Assembly (NCBI GenBank): GCA_028065725.1
Contig: JAPTVL010000065.1
Coordinates: forward strand, 1 to 24,827
DNA from: Betaproteobacteria bacterium
GTDB taxonomy: Bacteria; Pseudomonadota; Gammaproteobacteria; Burkholderiales; Rhodocyclaceae
Direction of reading: 5' to 3'
DNA: 24,827 nucleotides
Below are positions 17,047 through 24,827 of the stretch, piece by piece. Within the stretch, counting starts at the first letter, position 1. Each line of letters opens with the position of its first letter. The translations under genes were made by a program, and so were the position numbers. The notes below the pieces were generated by a model. The model was not told the DNA's origin. It searched no databases and worked only from the letters and a program-made list of their open reading frames with translations.

Positions 17047-18027
17047 CTAAGCTGGCGAGTTGTCGAACGTGTGGGTGGGTTGGCTTTTGCCAAGCACGAA
17101 CCGCAGGTAGGCGCGATTGCCATGGAACAGGGCATTCCTGTCAACCAGCCCAGATTCGGTGTAGATCCGGTGCAACTTTGGAAGATTCCCCGCCGATACG
17201 CTGGGATGATAATGGTGATAGGCGTGCAGGCTGAAGTTTAGGTTGGGCAGCAGAATGCGGTCGACCAGCGATGGCACAATGATCGGGGTCGATTCGGCAA
17301 CACTGGCACCGGGCAGGTTGTACTGGTGTTCGGCCAATGCGCCCCAGCGCACCATGACCTGGAAGACGGTCAGCAGCGGCAGTATCCAATACAGCAGAAA
17401 CGCCTGCCAGCCGCCTGTGAGAGTAAGCAGGCCGGCCAGTCCAAGCAGAAATCCCGTGCGCCAGAGCGGGTGAACTTGGCGGCTGAATTCGCTGGCTGCA
17501 TCCTGTGCCATGCGCTTGCCGCGCACCAGCTTGATCACGTTCAGTCCCAGTAGATCGAGGAGCATCAGCCTGACGAACTTGGCTGGCGCCATGGGAATGC
17601 GCCAGTCATCACCCGATTTGCGCTGATGGTCTGGATCGCGGTCGGTAAAGAAGTATTTATGGTGGCTGAGATGTACTTTCGCGTATCCCTCGACAGTCAG
17701 AAACAACAGAGGATAAGCCGCTACCAGGTTGACAAACAGGTCGCCATATCTGGGCTTGAAACCCAGGCAATGGGCCTGATCATGAACCAGCAGGGCGAGC
17801 ACGTTCTGGCGTGTGGCAACAATCAGTATAGTGAGAAGGCTGACCCACCAAGTCTGGGCATAAACTGCCCATCCGATCATAATGGCGATGACGAGCCAGG
17901 CGAGCGCGAGTTGGGTCAGAAAATATACGGGCCGTGGGCCTGTGAGGGCACGTATAGATTGGCGAGCAGATTCGGGCAGTTGTCCCTGGTCGCCCAGCAG
18001 GGCGACCGGTAGATGTGGGGGTGTCAT
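17047..18027 (-). CDS. Membrane fatty acid desaturase family protein
   Basis: The 326-residue membrane protein belongs to the di-iron desaturase/hydroxylase superfamily. Histidine boxes are HDQAH (82-86), HLSHH (119-123) and HAYHHYH (268-274), with an extra EHQYN histidine near 234. Hydrophobic segments lie at about 36-56, 60-80, 98-112 and 190-228, giving the usual two hairpins. It probably inserts a double bond or hydroxyl into an acyl lipid or related substrate at the inner membrane. ATG 18027 has AGGAA eight bases upstream. A sigma-54-like element precedes it. It sits between the PEP-CTERM gene and the prsT pair, so a shared programme is likely. The family alone does not reveal whether it acts on phospholipids or on the product of the nearby acyl-amino-acid operon. 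Confidence 0.85.
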   Translation of the reverse strand: MTPPHLPVALLGDQGQLPESARQSIRALTGPRPVYFLTQLALAWLVIAIMIGWAVYAQTWWVSLLTILIVATRQNVLALLVHDQAHCLGFKPRYGDLFVNLVAAYPLLFLTVEGYAKVHLSHHKYFFTDRDPDHQRKSGDDWRIPMAPAKFVRLMLLDLLGLNVIKLVRGKRMAQDAASEFSRQVHPLWRTGFLLGLAGLLTLTGGWQAFLLYWILPLLTVFQVMVRWGALAEHQYNLPGASVAESTPIIVPSLVDRILLPNLNFSLHAYHHYHPSVSAGNLPKLHRIYTESGLVDRNALFHGNRAYLRFVLGKSQPTHTFDNSPA

Positions 18028-18095
18028 GGTGCGATTCCTGAAGTTACAACCGGCATTTCGGTTAACTACGGCATCTTACACCCCGTTCTGAAGGG

Positions 18096-18111
18096 AGCAA
18101 TTGGCCTGCCG
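18096..18111 (-). promoter_or_regulatory. Sigma-54-like promoter upstream of the desaturase
   Basis: On the minus strand CGGCAGGCCAATTGCT matches TGGCACG-N4-TTGCW at 10 of 12 positions, with GG and GC 10 bases apart and a perfect TTGCT. Transcription would begin near 18085, about 58 bases before the start codon. It overlaps one arm of an inverted repeat (18106-18112 with 18127-18133), which might instead belong to the end of the prsT transcript. Confidence 0.5.
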
Positions 18112-18157
18112 GGCTGCTAGTGGGAACCGGCAGTCTTACTTACTGGCTGGACCCCAA

Positions 18158-20926
18158 TCAGAGCGTGCGCAGCAATACCACTGCTTCCTGCCGCTCCGGG
18201 AAAGACGCCTTCGTGGCCAGAAGTTTTTCGAGTTCGCGTTTGGCCTGACTGGTATTGCCTACTTTGGATAGGGCGGCGGCGTAATGGAAATTGATGCTGC
18301 GTTGCATGGGCAAGGCACGGTGCGCCTTCTCTAGGTAGGGAAGGCCCTCGGTGGCTCGATTGTTTGAGACCAGGAGCCAGCCATAAGTGTCCATAACATG
18401 GGGCAAGGCCGGCGCAAGTCCATGTGCGGATTGAGCGAGCTTGAGCGCGCGCGGCGGATTTGCTGTGGTCAGTAGCGTGGCCAGATTGTTCAGGACGGGT
18501 ACCGACTGCGGCTGTTTGCTGAGCAGAAATTCATAATGCTCGATCGCGCTGGCGGTGTTGCCACGCGCGCTGAGCCGGTCCGCATAGGCTTGTCGCACGT
18601 TGCCATCGTCCGGGTGTCGATTGACCCAGTCCGCAAGCCGGGATTCCGCCTCGGTGGGCCGATTCAGGCGATCTAGCGTGTCCGCAAGTTTGAGCATGAG
18701 CGGGCTGCCGGCCCGAATGGCCATGGCGCGCTGGTAAGCGTCGAGCGCCTTGGCATACTGCTGCTGCCGGAAAGCGATATCGCCCAGCAGTGACAGGCCG
18801 GCTTCGGATTGGGGAAATTTCGTATGCAACTTTGACGCGAGATCCTGGGCGCGGGCATGATTGCCCGTCCGTGCCTCAAGACTGGCCAAGGCATGCATCG
18901 GGGCGAAGGCCTCACCGCTGGCGGCCACAGCCTTCTTTAGCACATCCCGCGCTTCGCCGATGCGATCGGTGGAAAGCAGGGCCAAGCCGAGTTGTAGATT
19001 GAGGCTGGGGTCGGTGGGCGTGTCCGCCAGCAGGCGCTTGTAGCCTGCAATTGCGGTATCGAAATCCCGCACGGCGAACTGGGTGTTGGCGAGCAGTATT
19101 TTGGCTTCGCGGCTGCCAGGCTGGCTGTCGGCGTAGGTGCGCGCGATACTCTGCGCACGCTGCAACTGGCCCGCCGCAAGTGCTGCCTGGACCAGGAATT
19201 GCTGTGGAAGGAGGGCGCTCGGACTGGCTTTGGCCGCACGTTCCAAGAGATGAAGTGCCTCGTCGCGCTGACCCTTCTGGCTAGCCTGAATGGCGGAAGC
19301 CAGCAGTAATGCTTCGTCGTCAGGCTTGGCCTTAAGTGCTTTGGCCAGGCGTTCCTGGGCCTGGGTGTGGCGACCTGCCTTACGATCGACGTCGACGAGT
19401 GCTAGGATGGTGCGCGTGTTCTTGGGGTCGATGCCGAGTGCTTTCTCGAAGGGCGCGCGCGCTGCGGCATGATCCCCACTTTCGAACAGCATGCTGCCGC
19501 GCAAAAGCGGCAGGTCGGCGACGTTGGTATGACTTTTTTCCAACTCGGCCAGGCGGTTCATGGCAGCGGGGCGGTCACCCTGCTGCCACAAGGTGCGGAT
19601 CATGAAAAGCTCAGCCCGCAGACGGGTCGGCTCGAAATGCGAAGCCTGCTGCAGGAAATCCAACGCTTCGCTGACATTATCCTGCTGCAGACTGGCACGT
19701 CCCATCGCCAGGGCGGGCGCGCCCGATCGAGAGTCCAGCTTGGCGGCCTCCCTAAAAAGGGCGTTCGCTTCGCTAGTGCGGCCCATTTGCAACAACGCTT
19801 CGCCGGCCAGTCCAAGTTGTGTGAAATCCGGCTTGCCGCGTAGGACCGGCAGCAAAACATCGTAGGCGGCCTTAGGCTGCTCACGCTTGAGATGTAGGCT
19901 AGCAAGTAGTGTCCGCGCGGGGATCGACCCGGGTGCGAGGCGCAGTACTTCGTTCAGGTTTTGCGCGGCGAGGGTGTAATGCTCCAGCTGCATATTGACC
20001 GCACCGAGCAAGAACAGGCTCTCCAGATGGTTGGGCGCGGACCTGAGGTTTTCCTGGAGGAGGTCGCGACTCTTCTCGAATTGCTGGTTGCGCGCCGCTA
20101 CCGCCGCATCGAGATAGTTGACGATGAAGTGCTTGGGGTAGGCTTTTCGCAATGCCTTGATGTCCTTTTCGGCTTCCTTGGGTCTATTCAGAGCGAGAAG
20201 CGTCAGCACACGGCCTGACAGGGCGTCAATATTGGCAGGCTCGTTCTTGAGTGCCTGTTCATAGGCTTGCAGCGCGCCATTCAGGTCGCCCCGGGCGCGG
20301 GCAAGAAGGGCGAGTATCAGCTTGTGATCCGGGTTGCGGCCATCAAGTGCGATTGCGCGTTGAACGTGTTCCTGGGCAGTGTCGGGCTTGCCCTCCGTAT
20401 AGGCACACGTACCAAGGCCGACATGGGCCTTGGCAAGCTTCGGGTCGGTTTCGATGGCCTGAACATAGAGCGCGCAGGCTTCGCTGACTTTGCCCATGCC
20501 GAACAGAGCGTCTGCCCGCAGTTGCATCGCTCTGGCGCGCTGCGGCGGGCTGGCTTGGCTATCAATATGGGCAAGGCTCAGAACCTTCGCGTAATCCCGC
20601 TTGAGGAGCAAGGCCTCGGCGAGGTCGCCTTGCAGGGCTGTGGAGCTTACGCCGAGATTGCCCGCTGTTTCGAGTTCCTTGATGGCGCTATCGGCTAGTT
20701 TCGAGCGCAGATAGGCTTGCCCCAATAGCCAGCGGGCCTGTGCATTATCTGGGTCTTTCTGCACCGCATTCTTGAGATCGATTACGCTGCCTCGGATGTC
20801 GCCTTGCTCCTGCTTGTCCTTGGCACGTTGCAGATACTCCTCACCGGTCAGGTTTCCTGTCCGGTCGCAACCGGAGAGCGTAGCGAAAACGAGTGATAGT
20901 GACAGGGCAAGCACCGTTATATGCAT
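18158..20926 (-). CDS. prsT: PEP-CTERM system TPR-repeat lipoprotein PrsT (second copy, downstream)
   Basis: The 922-residue protein has a lipoprotein signal peptide ending LSGC, with the lipid cysteine at 20. Some twenty or more TPR-like helical pairs then fill the chain, with recurring LGLALL, AKALDAYQRAM and DPKNTRTILALVD-type units. The C-terminal block has VLNNLATLL and HVMDTYGWLLV, a hallmark shared with the neighbouring paralogue and the PrsT family. PrsT proteins occur with exosortase and EPS loci, and a role in export or assembly of PEP-CTERM proteins is inferred, not proven. Asp follows the lipid cysteine, which in enteric bacteria causes inner-membrane retention. The start ATG has an AGGAAAC site. 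It begins 9 bases after the stop of the upstream copy. Confidence 0.9.
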   Translation of the reverse strand: MHITVLALSLSLVFATLSGCDRTGNLTGEEYLQRAKDKQEQGDIRGSVIDLKNAVQKDPDNAQARWLLGQAYLRSKLADSAIKELETAGNLGVSSTALQGDLAEALLLKRDYAKVLSLAHIDSQASPPQRARAMQLRADALFGMGKVSEACALYVQAIETDPKLAKAHVGLGTCAYTEGKPDTAQEHVQRAIALDGRNPDHKLILALLARARGDLNGALQAYEQALKNEPANIDALSGRVLTLLALNRPKEAEKDIKALRKAYPKHFIVNYLDAAVAARNQQFEKSRDLLQENLRSAPNHLESLFLLGAVNMQLEHYTLAAQNLNEVLRLAPGSIPARTLLASLHLKREQPKAAYDVLLPVLRGKPDFTQLGLAGEALLQMGRTSEANALFREAAKLDSRSGAPALAMGRASLQQDNVSEALDFLQQASHFEPTRLRAELFMIRTLWQQGDRPAAMNRLAELEKSHTNVADLPLLRGSMLFESGDHAAARAPFEKALGIDPKNTRTILALVDVDRKAGRHTQAQERLAKALKAKPDDEALLLASAIQASQKGQRDEALHLLERAAKASPSALLPQQFLVQAALAAGQLQRAQSIARTYADSQPGSREAKILLANTQFAVRDFDTAIAGYKRLLADTPTDPSLNLQLGLALLSTDRIGEARDVLKKAVAASGEAFAPMHALASLEARTGNHARAQDLASKLHTKFPQSEAGLSLLGDIAFRQQQYAKALDAYQRAMAIRAGSPLMLKLADTLDRLNRPTEAESRLADWVNRHPDDGNVRQAYADRLSARGNTASAIEHYEFLLSKQPQSVPVLNNLATLLTTANPPRALKLAQSAHGLAPALPHVMDTYGWLLVSNNRATEGLPYLEKAHRALPMQRSINFHYAAALSKVGNTSQAKRELEKLLATKASFPERQEAVVLLRTL

Positions 20927-20935
20927 GGTTGTTTC

Positions 20936-23728
20936 CTATTGGCCGGTAGTGAGCTGCTGGTGGAGTTTGCGGGCCTCTGGTTCGGCAGCAAAGGGTATCC
21001 CGCGATCTAGCAATGTTGAGAGCTCCTGGAGGGCACGCTTTATATCGCCGCTGCCATGAAGGGCAGAGACCAGGTGCCAGTGGATTTCTGGATTATCGGG
21101 TGCCTTGGATAGTGCCTTGCGTAGGAGGGGGATGCCTTTGCTGGGTTGCCCCTGATGGGTCAGGATCCAGCCATAGGTATCCATGACCATTGGGTTTTCG
21201 GGATGCAATTTCAGCGCCTGCTCGGCAAAGGATATTGCGCGCTTGTCATTGAGTTCTGAAAGCGCCCACGCCAGATTGTTCAATATCAACAGATTGCCCG
21301 GGTTACTCTTATTAAGTATCAGGTAATGCTCGGCCGCTGCTGCGTACTGCTTGCGCTGGATTAGGCTTTCGGCCAGCACGGCACGGGTGCTTATGTCTTG
21401 CGGGTGGGTGTCCACCCATCTGGAGAGGCGTTTTTCGCCTTCTTCGGTGCGCTGGGTGGCATTGAAGACCTGCAACTGGCGGACGAGCAGCGCGCCGGAA
21501 GGTTGCAGTTTGTGCGCGTGCTCGAATGCGGCGAGGGCGGCGGGATAGTCCTTGCGTGCAAATGCGTTATCGCCCTCCAGAATGAAGCCGGCCGGGTTGT
21601 CGGGTTTTTGCTGCTGAACCTGTTTGGCGAGTTTGTGCGCCTCATCAAAGCGCCCGCTTTGAATCTCTACGCCACCCAATAAAAGTCGGGCATCGAGGGA
21701 GTCGGGCTGGATGCGCAGGGCGTCCTGCAGGGTTTTGCGCGCGCCGGTGAAGTCCTTGGCAACGATCTGCACGCGGGCGACCTTGATCTGAGGCGCAAGC
21801 TGGCCGGGCTGGCGTTCGGCCAGCTTGCGGTAGCTGCCCAGCGCGTTGGTGGTGTCCCCCAACCCGAGCTGGATGGTCCCCAGGAGTTCGATCGCAACCG
21901 GGTTGTCGGGCTGCGCGTTGACCGCCTCGCGTGCCGTGGCGAGCGCCTTGTTCCTGTCGCCCTTGGCGAGCTGGTAGCGCGCCAGTGCAACGCGTGGCTG
22001 CAGCGCCTGCGGATGCGCGCTGGCGGCTTTCTCCAGCCAGCTGACGTAGGCTTTTTCATCCTTGTTGTGCAGGCTCAGGTCGGCCAGCGCGAGCATGGCG
22101 CTGAGATGTTTGGGATCGGCTTTGAGAATGCCTTCGAAGCGCTGGCGTGCGGCGGCGGGCTGATTGTTCTGCAGGTCGAGTTGCGCCAGATTGGCCGCAG
22201 CGGGAAAGAATTTGGGGTCGAGCTTCAGCGCCTGGTTGAAACTGTCCCGCGCCCGGGCCCTGTCCTGCTTGCCCAGGTAGGCGGCTCCCCGGAAGTTCCA
22301 GGGGAGCGGGTTGGCGGGCAGCTTCTTTTCCAGTGTGGCGATGCTTGCAAGCGCGGCGTCGAACTGCTTTTGTTGCAACTGGCTGAGAATGATGACGGTG
22401 TCGGCACGGCTGCTGGCGCCCTCCATATCGGCGGCGGCTTGCAGGTCCGTCATGGCGCGCTGGTCGCCTATGGCCAGGCGGGAAATACCGAGTTCGGTGC
22501 GGATGGCGGCACTGTCCGGGTTGCGTTGGGCGGCTTGTTCGAAATACGCGGAGGCTTGAGCAAAGTCTTTTTTGGCCAGTGCAATTTCGCCAGCGACGAC
22601 CAGTACGCCGGGGTCCTGACGGGAAGACTTGAGCGCCGGGGCGAGTGTTTTTTCTGCTTCGTCGGGGTGCCCCAAGCGCAGTTGCGTGGCGGCCAGCAGG
22701 CGCAGCGCGTACAGATTGCCGGGGGTGGCCTTGACCACCTTGTTGAGGTGCGCCTCGGCAGTTTGCAGGTTGCCCAGGGTGTATTCGATCGAGCCGCCCA
22801 GCAGCAGCGCAGGCACGAACCCGGGGGCGGCTTTCAGCACGCCCGCCAGCGTGTCACGTGCGCGTTCGGTCTTCTTTTCCTGGAAGTCGATCAGTGCCTG
22901 GGTATAACGCGCCTGCAGGTTGTTGGGTTTGGCCTTCAGGGCGGCGTCGACTTCCTTGTGCGCGTCGGCCAGCTTGTTCTCCGCAATGGCGATACCCGCC
23001 AGCGCCAGCCGGGCATTGACGTGCCTGGGATCGATCCGAACGACTTCCCGATAAACTGCGGCGGCTTCTGTCGTTTTACCGGTAACGCGAAGCAGATCGC
23101 CCTTCAGCAGCAGGCTGTCGCGGTGGCCGGGGTCGGAACGCAGGGCCTGCTCGATTTCCTGCATGGCCTTGTCGACATCGCGATCAGCCAGCGCCAGTTG
23201 CGCCAGTGCCAGATGCACCTCCGGATTGTCGGGTGCAGCATCGAGCGCGCGCTGCGTCGTTTTGCGTGCGTCCTCCTTGCGCTCCAGGCTGAGTTCGGCG
23301 GTTGCGCGCAATGCAAGCAGGGTGGCGGCATTGGGGCTATTGTCGGCCGGGGCAGGCAGCTCATCCAGCACGCGCTGGAATTCGCGCTGGCCCAGCAGGG
23401 CGCGGGCGAGCATCGGGTTGACGTCGTCCGCCGCGTAGCCCGCCTCGCGGGCGCGCCTGAATTCCTTTTCGGCGCTGGCAGGATCGAGCTGATCAAGGTA
23501 GAGCTTGCCGAGCTCGAAGCGCGCCCGGGCATTGTTTTCGTCGGCGGCCAGGACGTTCTTGAGCTGGATGATGGCGGCCTTGCTGTCCCCCGCTTCGAGA
23601 CTTTTGCTGGCCTGTTCGAGCAGGGTCTCGCTCGACTCGCCCCCGCAGGCAGAAAGCGTGGCGCTGAGGATCAGGGCGTACAGCAGTCGGCCTGGGCGGG
23701 CCGGGCTCGGATGCGAAAAGGGGCGCAT
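20936..23728 (-). CDS. prsT: PEP-CTERM system TPR-repeat lipoprotein PrsT (first copy, upstream)
   Basis: The 930-residue lipoprotein has a signal peptide with lipobox LSAC (cysteine 28) and Gly at the next position, which would permit transport to the outer membrane. TPR-like units fill the protein, for example AIIQLKNVLAADENNARARF and HLALAQLALADRDVDKAM. The C-terminus has ILNNLAWALSELND and MVMDTYGWILTHQGQPSKGI, matching the PrsT family. It is a clear paralogue of the next gene, and the two lie 9 bases apart in one operon. AGGAG precedes the ATG by 11 bases. A TACAAT word on the minus strand at 23758-23763 could be a -10 box, but no good -35 or sigma-54 match was found. Its proposed role is assembly or export of PEP-CTERM/EPS components. 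Confidence 0.9.
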   Translation of the reverse strand: MRPFSHPSPARPGRLLYALILSATLSACGGESSETLLEQASKSLEAGDSKAAIIQLKNVLAADENNARARFELGKLYLDQLDPASAEKEFRRAREAGYAADDVNPMLARALLGQREFQRVLDELPAPADNSPNAATLLALRATAELSLERKEDARKTTQRALDAAPDNPEVHLALAQLALADRDVDKAMQEIEQALRSDPGHRDSLLLKGDLLRVTGKTTEAAAVYREVVRIDPRHVNARLALAGIAIAENKLADAHKEVDAALKAKPNNLQARYTQALIDFQEKKTERARDTLAGVLKAAPGFVPALLLGGSIEYTLGNLQTAEAHLNKVVKATPGNLYALRLLAATQLRLGHPDEAEKTLAPALKSSRQDPGVLVVAGEIALAKKDFAQASAYFEQAAQRNPDSAAIRTELGISRLAIGDQRAMTDLQAAADMEGASSRADTVIILSQLQQKQFDAALASIATLEKKLPANPLPWNFRGAAYLGKQDRARARDSFNQALKLDPKFFPAAANLAQLDLQNNQPAAARQRFEGILKADPKHLSAMLALADLSLHNKDEKAYVSWLEKAASAHPQALQPRVALARYQLAKGDRNKALATAREAVNAQPDNPVAIELLGTIQLGLGDTTNALGSYRKLAERQPGQLAPQIKVARVQIVAKDFTGARKTLQDALRIQPDSLDARLLLGGVEIQSGRFDEAHKLAKQVQQQKPDNPAGFILEGDNAFARKDYPAALAAFEHAHKLQPSGALLVRQLQVFNATQRTEEGEKRLSRWVDTHPQDISTRAVLAESLIQRKQYAAAAEHYLILNKSNPGNLLILNNLAWALSELNDKRAISFAEQALKLHPENPMVMDTYGWILTHQGQPSKGIPLLRKALSKAPDNPEIHWHLVSALHGSGDIKRALQELSTLLDRGIPFAAEPEARKLHQQLTTGQ

Positions 23729-23906
23729 GGCGTGACGGTCTCCTGTTGCTTGAACAAATTGTAATGGACGGACAGCTTTGAATGATGACGGAAGCGTGCG
23801 AAATCTGTCGGCAATTCGTCAAGATTCACGAGAATTCTCCGCTATTTGGGATTAATTGCCCGATTGCAGTAGAGTTCGCGTGTTTACTTCGCAAGATTCA
23901 AGCCCG

Positions 23907-24713
23907 ATGCCATTCCTCAAGCTGCTTCAATGTTTCGGACTGCTGTGCATCGCCCTGCTGCCGGCGCTTTCAGCCTGTGCCGATGACGGACTGGCGCTGG
24001 CGCAGAAAGTCTACGATCGACCTAATGGGCGCGACCTCACCACGTTGGGCCGAATGGTGCTCACCGAAAAGGGACGCGCGCCACGGATTCGCGAACTCGT
24101 CACCTACCGGCTCGACAAGTCGGGCGGCGAAACCGCCAACCTGATCCGCTTTCTCGACCCGGAAGACATCGCCGGGACCGGCCTCTTGAGTATCGACAAA
24201 GCCGACGGCAGCACCGACCAGTGGCTATATCTGCCCGCGCTTGACCGGGTGCGTCGTATTTCAAGCAATCGCAAGGGCGGCCGCTTTGTTGGCTCCGACC
24301 TGTTTTTCGAGGACCTGGAGGAGCGCAAGCCATCGGAAGACCGCCATCGTTTGCTCGGCAGGCAGACCGAAAACGGCATCCTGTGCGAGGTGCTCGAGAG
24401 CGTGCCGCTCGATGCCAGTGATTCCGTATACAGCAGGCGCATCAGCTGGATCGACCCCGCCACCTTCATTGCGCAGCGGGTGGATTATTTCGAGAAAGAC
24501 CCCGACATGCCTAGCAAGCGCTGGCTTCTGCGCAGCAAGAAACGCAACCAGGGGTATTGGACGCTGACCGACAGCCGGATGATCGATCTGGCCAGCGGCC
24601 ACGAAACCCGGATGGTGGTCGACGTCGCGCTGTACGACCAGAAATTGCCCGTCAAACTCTTCACCACACAAGCCTTGGCTGACGAAAGCCTGGAATCGGA
24701 ATACCGCCCATGA
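23907..24713 (+). CDS. LolA-like outer membrane lipoprotein-sorting family protein
   Basis: The protein has 268 residues from ATG 23907. The signal sequence ends LSACADDG, which could be a lipobox (LSAC) or a signal peptidase I site (ACA-DDG). The mature part matches the LolA_like group often named outer membrane lipoprotein-sorting protein. It shows NLIRFLDPEDIAGTGLLS, QWLYLPALDRVRRISS, GGRFVGSDLFFEDLEERKP and ISWIDPATFIAQRVDYFE. Members bind lipids in a half-barrel fold and usually sit next to RND/MMPL transporters. The stop overlaps the next start (ATGA). The longer frame from 23856 adds 17 residues without a signal-like start and is not preferred. It is divergent from the prsT operon with 178 bases between. 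Its link with PEP-CTERM function is only positional. Confidence 0.8.
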   Translation: MPFLKLLQCFGLLCIALLPALSACADDGLALAQKVYDRPNGRDLTTLGRMVLTEKGRAPRIRELVTYRLDKSGGETANLIRFLDPEDIAGTGLLSIDKADGSTDQWLYLPALDRVRRISSNRKGGRFVGSDLFFEDLEERKPSEDRHRLLGRQTENGILCEVLESVPLDASDSVYSRRISWIDPATFIAQRVDYFEKDPDMPSKRWLLRSKKRNQGYWTLTDSRMIDLASGHETRMVVDVALYDQKLPVKLFTTQALADESLESEYRP

Positions 24714-24827
24714 AAAACCTGTTGCTGACCTTGAGCCTGTCGCTTGCTGCCCTGCCCGTCCATGCTGCCGACGACACGCCGCCGCCGCGCGCTGTTGCCC
24801 AGGAGGCGCCGGACGACCTGCCGCCGC
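24710..24827 (+). CDS. Signal-peptide protein, C-terminus cut by window edge
   Basis: Only the first 39 residues are visible. They begin MKNLLLTLSLSLAALPVHA, a clear Sec signal peptide, followed by a Pro/Ala/Asp-rich stretch. The ATG overlaps the stop of the LolA-like gene, so the two are translationally coupled. The product is exported, but its family cannot be told from this fragment. Outer-membrane or transporter-associated partners are common beside LolA-like proteins. Confidence 0.7.
   Translation, partial: MKNLLLTLSLSLAALPVHAADDTPPPRAVAQEAPDDLPP

Noticed and set aside
22013..23764. A 583-codon rightward open frame antisense to prsT
   Set aside because: It is the complement of TPR repeats with repetitive Gly/Val-rich translation and no start context, so it is a shadow.

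Overview
The window looks like the chromosome of a GC-rich betaproteobacterium. The evidence is the aroQ-accB-accC-prmA block, System II cytochrome c biogenesis (ResB/CcsB) next to a diheme cytochrome c4 and the GTPase EngB, a magnesium-type HemB, and PEP-CTERM/exosortase machinery with PrsT lipoproteins. A Thiobacillus-like or other Nitrosomonadales/Rhodocyclales host would fit, but the genus cannot be fixed from this sequence alone. All genes look intact except the two cut by the window edges.

Bases 1-9063 are read leftwards and hold housekeeping genes. In transcription order they are cytochrome c4, a structured repeat-rich 3' region with a terminator, resB, ccsB, a hairpin, a TlpA-type thioredoxin, aroQ, accB, accC, prmA and a zinc-ribbon/DUF3426 membrane protein that runs off the left end. 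ResB, CcsB and probably the TlpA protein attach heme to c-type cytochromes, and cytochrome c4 is a likely client. AccB and AccC supply malonyl-CoA for fatty acids.

EngB and hemB (9121-10956) read rightwards. Between them lies a run of hairpins that, read leftwards, ends in two successive Rho-independent terminators. No protein gene feeds these terminators, so a small RNA is the best explanation.

Bases 11032-14827 form a compact rightward operon: a FeeM-like N-acyl amino acid synthase, an Acg-type nitroreductase-like flavoprotein, an O-methyltransferase and a ThiF/E1-like adenylating enzyme. The combination looks like a small pathway that makes and then modifies a lipo-amino acid. A second methyltransferase converges on it with only 3 bases between the stop codons.

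Bases 15891-23728 hold PEP-CTERM-associated genes: a PEP-CTERM protein behind a good sigma-54-like promoter, a three-histidine-box fatty acid desaturase behind a second sigma-54-like element, and two tandem PrsT-type TPR lipoproteins. No exosortase gene is in the window. FeeM-like synthases are known to be linked to PEP-CTERM/exosortase loci, so the operon and this block may serve one envelope or extracellular-matrix function. The right end starts a rightward pair: a LolA-like periplasmic or lipoprotein factor and a signal-peptide protein cut by the edge.
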